DNA of 64,000 bases from Thraustochytrium sp. TN22. Taxonomy: Eukaryota; Sar; Bigyra; Thraustochytrida; Thraustochytriidae. This document shows positions 8,901 to 17,900 of the stretch, in pieces; the first letter of the stretch is position 1, and each line of letters opens with the position of its first letter. The notes beneath the pieces are model-generated. The model worked only from the letters and a program-made list of their open reading frames with translations. It had not been told where the DNA came from and made no database searches. The position numbers and the translations under genes are program-made. Location: contig JABLUY010000028.1 in the NCBI GenBank assembly GCA_013306675.1, positions 124,001-188,000 of the forward strand. The letters are read 5' to 3'.

Positions 8901-11900
8901 AAGGCGGATATTCTTCTTGGCCAGGTCAAAGTGGCCCTGGGCCGTCAGCGCACGCGATTCCTCGAGCAGAGAGTGACAGCCAAAGCCATGCAGCCGCGAG
9001 TTGATCGCGTCGCGCGTACTGGGCTCCGGTAGATGCTGGACGGCCTCGCGCCCCAGCGCGGAAAGCGCTGTCAGCCGCGTGAACTTGACGGACTCCCACA
9101 CGTCCGCCGCATCAAAGGTGGCGGCCGGCTGCGAGGCATTCCAGCGCTCAATGAGGCCCTCCAAGGCGGCCAGCACGCGCCCTTCCGTGAAGCCGCCCGA
9201 GATCAGGTCATCGCGAGCCATAAAGTAGGCGCGTAGGTCCATGAGCGACATGAGCGGCTTGAGCAGCGCGCGCTTCGCGGCGCGCCCAAAGTCGCCCACA
9301 CGCGACCAGGCCGCCGCGAAGTCTGCCAGGCACGCCTCCACGCGCCCGCGGGCCGCCAGAGGGTTTTGCTGCAGCAGCTCGTACAGCGCCATGTCCACCG
9401 GATCCCAGCGGCCCAGCCAGTCGCGGCGCGCCTCGGGCTCCAGCATACGCGCCGCGAGGTCCGCATCGTCTGCCTCAAAGCCCGCCCGTTCTGCGCGCAG
9501 AATGCTGCCCACCACGGCGAGCGCGCGCCCCTGCTCCCGGTCGTCGTGCAGGCCGGCGCGCAGGTACGGCACCACGTGCGTCGAGTAGCGCGTGCCCTCC
9601 CAGAGCGCCATGGGCAGCTCTGGCGCCTCCTCCCGGCGATGGACGCGCCGCACCGTCGCGGCGCGCTGCTCCGGGTCTGGGTCCCACCCGTGCAGGACTG
9701 TCTGCGCCTCCAGCAGGAGGTCCTTCAAGAGACTCACCCACCGGCGGCCCAGCGAGAGACATTGGATGCGGCCCCGCCACAGGTACCGCAGCTTTTGCTC
9801 GGACCGGATGTGATCCGCCGTGGCCTTCTCGTCGGCGCCGCGGTACTCCTCCTCAATCAGGGACATGTACAGGCTCGCCGCCTGGTCCAGCTCAAGCGTC
9901 TCCTGCAGCTCCAGGGCGCGCAGAGCGCGGTCGTCCTGCACGGCGCTGGAGAGGATACTCGTCAGCACATCCTGCTCGCCCAGCGCGTCGTACAGCCGCA
10001 GCAGCTCGAGCCAGTAGTCCGCCACGAGGTCGTCCTGCACGCGCTTGTCCATCTTCTGGACGCGTGCGTGCCGGCGCGTGCGTAGAATCGTGCTCTCCAT
10101 GGCCAGCACACCGGCCGCCACGCAGTGGCCTTCAATGGCAGCGTCCGCCAGCGTGCGCGGATCCAGGTTTTTACCGCCGTGCTCGCTGCCGGCGTCCAGT
10201 GCCTGCGCGCTCGCACGATCCAGCGTCTCGTTCACCACCACGATGAGCGCCTGCGCGCAGTTGACCACGTCGGGTTGCGTGCGCGCCCTGCCCAACAGCA
10301 TCTCCAGCGCCTCGAGGAGCTCCTGCAGGCACTCCATTCGGCCCTTTTTCGTGTCCGGGACCACGGCGCGGAACATCGGGTCAGGCCCGATGATGCGCTC
10401 GCAGAGCCCTCGCAGAATCGCGACAAGCACCTCCTGCGCGCTTCGCGCGTCCATCGTGCACACTGCGATCATAGGTTCCACCATGTCGCGGACGGGGATC
10501 TCCACGTCAGGAATCTCCCCGGCGCGGTACTTGCGATACAGGCGCACCTGGCCCGCGCGTCGCTGCGTCTCCTTGCGCCGCCGTGCCTCGCGCCGCCGCC
10601 GTTCTTTGAGCGCGTCCGCGCGAAAGATGCTTGCCGTGTCCTCACGCGCCTTCTCCTGGTGCTCCGCGGCCCTCGCCTTGCCCACGGACCCATACCGCTT
10701 CGGGTCGAAACGCGTGCGTTCCAGCCAGCTCGGCAGGGCACCGCCCAGGCCCAAGGTCCCGGCTGCGGACGCGCCCTCATCTGGCGGGTCCGCAGACGAG
10801 CTTGCCTTCGTCCGGTGCGCCCGCTTCGCGCTGGGCGGCGCGTTCACTGTCTTGCCTGCCGCAACGCCCCGGCCGTCGTGGTCAAGGTCCATCTCCGAAT
10901 CTTCCTCGTTCTCGTCCTCGTCCTCCACGTCGTCGTTGTCGTTGCGGTAGTCCTCTCGGGCGTGCGTGCCGCCCTGCGTCTGCACGCGCCGCTTCGCAGT
11001 GGGCATCGGAAAGGGCCGGCTGAAGATGTCGTCCGCGAACACGGGCACGCTCGTGCCCTTGGTCAGCGTCGCGCTACCGCGCACGATGCGCCGCCGCTTC
11101 GCATGCCGCGCCTGGGTCAGCATCTGTGAGCGCGCGAGTTGCGTCGCCGGCATCAGGGTGCCGGCCAGGCCGGCCTGCGTCCCCATGTAGCCTGCGTCGC
11201 CATACTGCGTCGAGACGAGCGTCGGTGTGAAGAGGCGGTCCGCGACGTCCTGCGTGGCGCGCACCATGCCGGCAGCGACAAAACCCTGTGTCGCGCCCTG
11301 CGTGGCCGACAGCGCGGCCTGTGAGAAGAGTGGCGCGTGGGGCTGCGAGCTGCCAGCGCCCGCGTCGCGTCCGCCCCGCCCCGCCTGCGAGCGCTGCCAC
11401 GAGGCGTCCACAGACAGCGGCTCGAAGCGGGCGTTGTCTTCCAGGCCGTTGGCCACCATCTTCTCGGGCGCCTCGCCGTACTCGGCGTTGTAGTTTTGCA
11501 TCTTGCGGATGCTCGACAGCATGAGGCCAGCCACGTGACCCACCCAGGTCGACTTGTTGGCGAGCGCCGCCGCCTCGCCCGTGCTTGAAGCCTGGCCCTC
11601 GCCCGCGGTCAGCGTCGGGTCCAGCTCGCGCATGCAGTGTAGCAGCCGGTCAAAGGGAGAGTGGTCCGGAAGGCGCTCGTGATGGTCCCAGAACCCAAAG
11701 AGCTCCGCGCGCGTATCAGCGTCCGGGTCGCCCAGGCCTGTGGCCAGGGCCGCCACCACGATGCGGTGCGAGCGCAGCGGCTCAAATTTCTCGTGCAGCC
11801 ACATGAGCAGGCGGTACGCCTGCCGGCGCGCCGCCGGCGCGACGTGACCGCGCGCCACATGGACAATGGCCGGCGTGAAGTCGTCCGCCCACTGCACCAC

Positions 11901-14900
11901 GTTGAAGGCCTCCTCGGAGCGGGCCAGGGCGGCCACGAAGGAGCGCAGCACGCGCAGCGCGCAGGTTGTGGCGGCGGCCGATTCGGAGCGGAGCGCCAGC
12001 GACCGCGAGATGGCCGGGCGGAAACCCGCAAAGACGCTCGCCACCGGGAGGTCGGCGGCGCGAGGCTCCGTCTTGGCAAGCTTCGCAGCCTTGTCCTTGG
12101 CATCGCGTTCGTCCTCGAGCCGCTGGCGCACGGCGCGTGCCTCCGGATCGAGGACATCGTCCACCGACACGGGCGGCGGCCGCACGTAGTAGATAGGGTC
12201 CTGCGCGAGAAAGCGCTCTATCGCGGAGAGCGCCAAATCTTGCGACTGGGGGCCGAGCTGGGTGCCGAAGCTCGTCAGCAGGGTGTCCAGGTTCTCCCGC
12301 GAAAGCAGCGGCGCGAACTTGGACCGCGTGTCCTCGGTGGCAACGGCAGCCAGCGTGGTGAGGATCTCCAGCCAGCGGTCCACGCGGCCCTTGTTCTGCA
12401 TCCAGTACTGCAGCGCAGCTGAGACCTGCTCGTGCAGGTGCTGGAGCAGGTCGGCCTCCGTGGCGGCGTCCAGCGCGCGAATGACCTGGCCGCACACCTC
12501 AGCGGCGACCAGATTGAGCTTCTTGTCGTTCCAGCGGAGGTTGTTGGCAATCCCGGTGAGGAAGGTGCGTTTGTTGGCAGCCGAGAAGCTCGCGTCCGCC
12601 AGGGGGTCATAGCCGTGCGCTATGAGAATGCCCACCAGATTCAACCCCGCGTGCCGCTGGACCGTATGCTCCTTGTGCGCCTTATTCACGTCGCGCTTGG
12701 CGTCCTTGCCCATCTCCTTCGCGCCGGACACGCAGAGCCTGACAATGACACGGCGATCGAGGCGTACCCCAGGCGCGCCTTGGAGCTCGCTCGAAGTGGT
12801 CGACGGCTTCTTCCAGAAACCGACAAGCATGCTGATGAGCTGCAGGTTGGACGACATGATGAGCTTGGACTCGTGCGCCGAGCGCTGCATGAGCAGCGCG
12901 AGGAAGTCGCTCGCCAGGGCCCAGCCCGGGTCGTTGCCGTCTTCGAAGCGGCAGCTACCCCGCGCGGCGCGCTCCCAACGGCCGACCAGCACACAGAAGT
13001 CGCGCAACATGTAGTGGAAGCCGCGCTGCTTGGTCGCGCGCGCGTCGCCGCGAAAGGGCGCCTCAAGGTCGAGCAGCACCTGCAGCGCCGGCCGCAGGAG
13101 CATACCAGCAAATGGCGCGAAGAGCGTGGGCCGGTTCATGACGAGCTTGAGCGCGAAGAGACGCACGTTTAAGGTCACGCGCAGGCGCGCCGCGGCAGCA
13201 GCGGCCTCTGCGTCTGTGACGCCCAGGTCCTCGCCGGTCGTGTCGATGCCGGAGCTCAGCGCCGCCAGCACGGCCTGGACCCAGACGGGCGTGACGCCCA
13301 CGTCCTCGGCCGACACCGCATCGGCCGCGGTCCACGCGAGCAGGCCCTTCTTGCGCATCACGTCCAGAACGGCAAGCGCGCCTGTCATGCACGGGACGCG
13401 GTTGAAGGCGTCCAGCTCCAGATTCTCCGCCTCGTCCGCCTCGCACTCGATCGCCATGGCGCCGCGCGGCTGGTCATCGGCATCGGGTTCCAGGACGCCG
13501 GCGAGGAGCTTGCCAACGTCCTTGCCCTTGTTCGTCGTGCCTTCATCCACGTCCATGTCCGTGCCGGCGGCCCCTTCCTCCTCACCGGCGTTGGCGGCGT
13601 TCGTGGTCGGCGGGCTGAGCGCCGTCGCATCGCCAATGACCATGCTGGTGAGGTTGGCGCCACCTAGATTGTCCGGGGGCGCGTACGAGAACTGCGAGAG
13701 CGGTGTGCCGCTGAGCGTGGCGGCGGCACGAAAGGCCTTCACCGGCAGGCCGTCGTTGTCCAGGTTGTCCACGAGACCCTCGACGCTGAGGCGGCTCGCG
13801 CCGAAGGTGGACTCCACGGCGAACTGGGGCTCGTCTGCGACGCTCTTCCGCAGCGGCAGCAAGGCTTCCCAAAGGCCGGTCTGGCCCGCTTTGAAGATCA
13901 GGTTGCTGATGACCTCCGCCTTGGACTGCGTCCGCGCGACCGCCACACAGAGGAACTGGAAGACTGCGTTCGCGTACGCCTTGTCCTGCTCCCGAAGCGC
14001 GCGCACGAGCACGGTTGCGTCGCTGGTGGCCGGCGGCCGACTTTCCTTCTGGGCTTCACCTGGGCCAGCGCCGGCAGCGACCTTGGCCGCCCGCTGCGCC
14101 ACATTGAGAGCGCTAGCGGAAGCCTTGGCGAGCTTGCCGAGCTCGTTCTTTGCGAAGACGCAGAGGTCGCGGGTCACGTTGCGGTTCGCCTCGAATTTGA
14201 TCTGGAAGATCTTCTCCAGCTGCGACTTGCTAAGGCAGGTGTACATGACCTGGAGGAGGTCGAGCGCGCTGGCGCGCACGTCGACGGAGGCGCGGTCCTC
14301 CCGCTGCGTCGTTGCGTGGATGAGCAGCGGGTGCGTGAGCTGCACGAGTAGCGCGCCGTCGCGCTCCGACAGCCAGGCGGCCCAGGTCGGCGGGCGAATG
14401 CGCTGCACCAGCGGCAGGAGCATGAGCGTGAGGTAGGCGTTGCGGAGCGGGCGCTGTGCGTCCTCCTGGCTAAAGACCACGGAGACGCACTCGCGGCACA
14501 TGACAAGCGCGGGCTCAGAGCCCGGCTCCCCGGAGAAGACGTCCAGGCCGGCCACCATTTGCCGCAGGTGCGCTGCAATTTGCGTTGCGTAAATGTGGTC
14601 CTTGCCATCGCGCAGCTGACGCTGTAGCAGTCGCAGCAAGAAGATTGACCCGCACTTCTCCAGCGCGGCGAAGAGCGCACGCAGGAGCAGCGTGAAGTCG
14701 TCGCGCTCCGCGGCAGAGAGCATGGAGTGCGCGCCAATGGGGAAGTGACGCGCCAGGATGGACTCGCGCAGCAGGTCGAGCATGTCGCTTTCTAGCGGAG
14801 TCGGCTCGAGCGCCGCCGGGTCCAGGTCGGCGGCACAAGGCCCCAGCGCGCCCCACTTTAGCGGCGCGCCGGTCGCCAGGCCGCGGAAGAGCAGCGGCAG

Positions 14901-17900
14901 CATGCTGCAGGCCTCGACCTTGGCCGTCACCGGGACTGCGGGAGCCAAGAGCATCCGCATCACGATCTTCGCGACCGTCGCAGGGCCTTCTGGGGCTTGG
15001 CTGTGGAAGGGCGCTGGTGCGAGGCGGAGCAGCCTGCCGAGCAGCGTGCCGAGCTTGTGCCAGCAGGTGTCGAGCTGCGCGTGGCGGCTCGCCCATTCGG
15101 AAGGCAGACCATTTTCGCGCTGTAGGAGGCGGCGCAGTGCATCCACGATTTGACGGACGAAGTCCGCGGGCGACACAAAGGTCTGCGCGAGATTCCCGAG
15201 CGTGCTCCCGCGCACGCTGAGCTCGTCCGCGGCATTGACCAGGAGCTCGAGCGCGCGCTCGCGAAGGTCGTCGTGGTCATTCTCGCAGATGGCAGCGACC
15301 AGGACGGGTGCCGCGTCGGGCCACCCGTCGCGGGACAAAATTACGTGCAGCACAGTCTCCTGGAAGTTAACGTACATGGAGGGCGTCTCGAGCGCGTCCC
15401 TGGCGAGCGTACTCGGCGTCCAGCCCAGGTCGATGGTCAGGTCGAGCGCCGCGGCGGCCGTCTGCAGCAGCAGCGGCGGAGGGCTGTCGCCAAGCGCCAG
15501 CACGGCGCTACGCAGGCGCGCCGTGACGGCGGCACGGTCGCCAAGAAGCGGAAAGCCCGCACGCAGAAGCGTGCGGTGGCCTTGGAGCACGACCCGCGAC
15601 CCGTGGTCGAGCCCCGGCGGGTGCACCTCCTCGCCGAGCAGGCTGGGGGCGAGCTTGCGAATCTGGTCGGCGAGTCCTGCGTTGGCCGCAAAGGCGGCCA
15701 GAAGACGCTCGAGCGCAGGCGCGAAGGCCTGCTGCACGCGCGCGTTGTCGCGATCGAACGCGCGGTGCGGCGACTGCGGATGTGCGGCGATGCGCAAAAG
15801 GAGGGCCAGCGTGTTCTGCACGCGCTCCGGGTCAAAATCGTCCGGCATCGCGGCGGCCAGATCGTGCAGGAGTTCGAGGGTGGCCTGCACGAGCGCCGCG
15901 ACGGCATGGCGCGCGTAGGCGCTCTCGTTGTCCGGGTCTGCAAGCAGGTGCGCGGCCGCGGCGTCGAGGGCGTCGAGCAGAGGGTTGGTGTCGCGCAGGG
16001 CCTCGAGCGCCTTTTGGCGTACGAGCCAGCGCGTGGCGTCGACGCGGCCCGTGAGGTCCTCGAGCCAGACGCCGCAGCGCGGGCCGGCGCTGCGCGCCTC
16101 CTCGACGGAACGCGGAACGTCCCCGACGGAAGCGCGCTCATAGGGCAGCGCGGGGTCGTACGAGGAATCGTCGGCGTCGGCGTCGTCCGAACTCGGGACG
16201 GCGGGCGGGCGGCGCTCGGCCAGAGCACGCAGCCAGTCCTGCACTGCGGAGGCACGAGGCGCGTCGTCCTTAGCCAGAACGCGCACGAAGACGGTGAAGA
16301 GCTCGCGCGCCTTGAGCCGGTAGGCGCTCTCGCGGCTGTCGATGAGTCGGAAGAGCCAGCGGTTGACCTGATGGAGGTCGCGAAAGCGGCGGCGCACGAG
16401 CTGGCCTTCATCGAGAGGGATTGCGAGCGCAGCGCGGTAGCGCACGATGATGCGACAGATGCGGTTCAGCACGCGCTCCGCCACGGCCGCGGTGCCCATG
16501 GCCTGGTCGTCCCTGTGCGCGAGGCGGAGGCAGGCCATGGCGTTGTCGAGGAGCTCAAAGACGTGCTCCTCGACCAGATCTTGGTTCTCGCGAAAGTTGC
16601 GGTACAGGTTGTCGAAGGCGAGGCAAGCGCCGAGGCGCTGGTATGGGTCCGGGTGGCGCATGAGGAAGTAGATGCGGCGCAGCAGCGAAAGCACGTTGGA
16701 GGAGCGCGCGGCGTGGCCGTGGCGACGCGTCTTGACGGACCAGTTGAAGAAGATGCCGACGATTTGCGCGCACATGTCCCGCAGCGAGCCGCCCGCCTTG
16801 GACTTGAGGTTCTCCATGGCCGCCTCGAGGAGCGCCATGGCCTCGGCGTTCTCGGCCTCAGCGCCGTGCGCGAACCAGGCGGCCAGCTGCAAGACGAGCG
16901 GCCGAAAGAGCTGGCGCGCGACGACCTCGGAGTCCACGGCCAGGTGCAGGAGGCCGGGGAAGAGGTGGCGGTAGGTGGCGCCCATGAGCCCCGGGCTGGC
17001 ACCGCCGCGGACCGCTTCGTTGGACTTGCCGACCATGAAGAGCACGAGCGCGTGCAGGAGCTCACAGGAGGCAACCCGGATCTGGCGCTGCGGCGCGTTG
17101 CGCGCCAGGTCGAGCGCGCGCGGGACGAGCGGATCAAGCTGCACCGGCAGGGGCTGGCGCTTGAAGCGGAAGCTGAAGGCGATGCGCGGCTGCGTATCCC
17201 AGTTGAAGCCCTCCGCCAGCGTGTCGTCCACGGTGGGCAGCACAAAGCGGTTCACGCCTCCGATGCGGCCCAGAAAGGCCACGACGCGCAGATCCAGCGC
17301 CTCCATCGCCTCGGCGGCGGCCCTGCCGACGCTTCCCTTGCCCTTGCCGCCCTTGAGGCGGCGCTCGCGCTCCGCCTTGATCTCGAAGGTGCGTTGCTTG
17401 CCCATATTGGCCTGCGCCTTGAAGCTGAGAAACTTGCCAAGGTGCGGCAGGATGCGCTGGAGCGCGTCCGTGTCTAGGACGCCCTCGCCGTGCCAGAGCT
17501 CGACGGCGTCCATGGCGCTCGACGAGAGCTCGGGCCAGGCACGGCCGCCGATGTGCAGCGCCGCCACGACGGCGCCTTCAAACTGGCGGGAACGCTCGCG
17601 TACCAAGCCCAGGGGCGCAGACAGGACGCACTGGAGACAGGCGCTGAAGAGCTCGTCTTGGTACTGTTTGGAGCGCATGAAGGCCATGTCCAGGAAGCGG
17701 TGCGCGGTCTCGAAGTAGTCCTCGGACGGCACGCTGAACACGACGCGCATGAGTTTGTAGAACCCACTCACGAGAGGGTACACGGAGGACCGGTCCAGCA
17801 GCACGCGCGCCAGGACGGGCGCCCACTTGACAAGGCGGGTGCGATCCAGGTCTGCGTAGCCCGGGGGCAGCACGCGCTCGCACAACTCTACGAGGTTCAG

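Noticed and set aside
15150-17477. 775-residue plus-strand frame inside PRKDC
   Set aside because: Exact antisense of conserved DNA-PKcs sequence, with no recognisable domain of its own.
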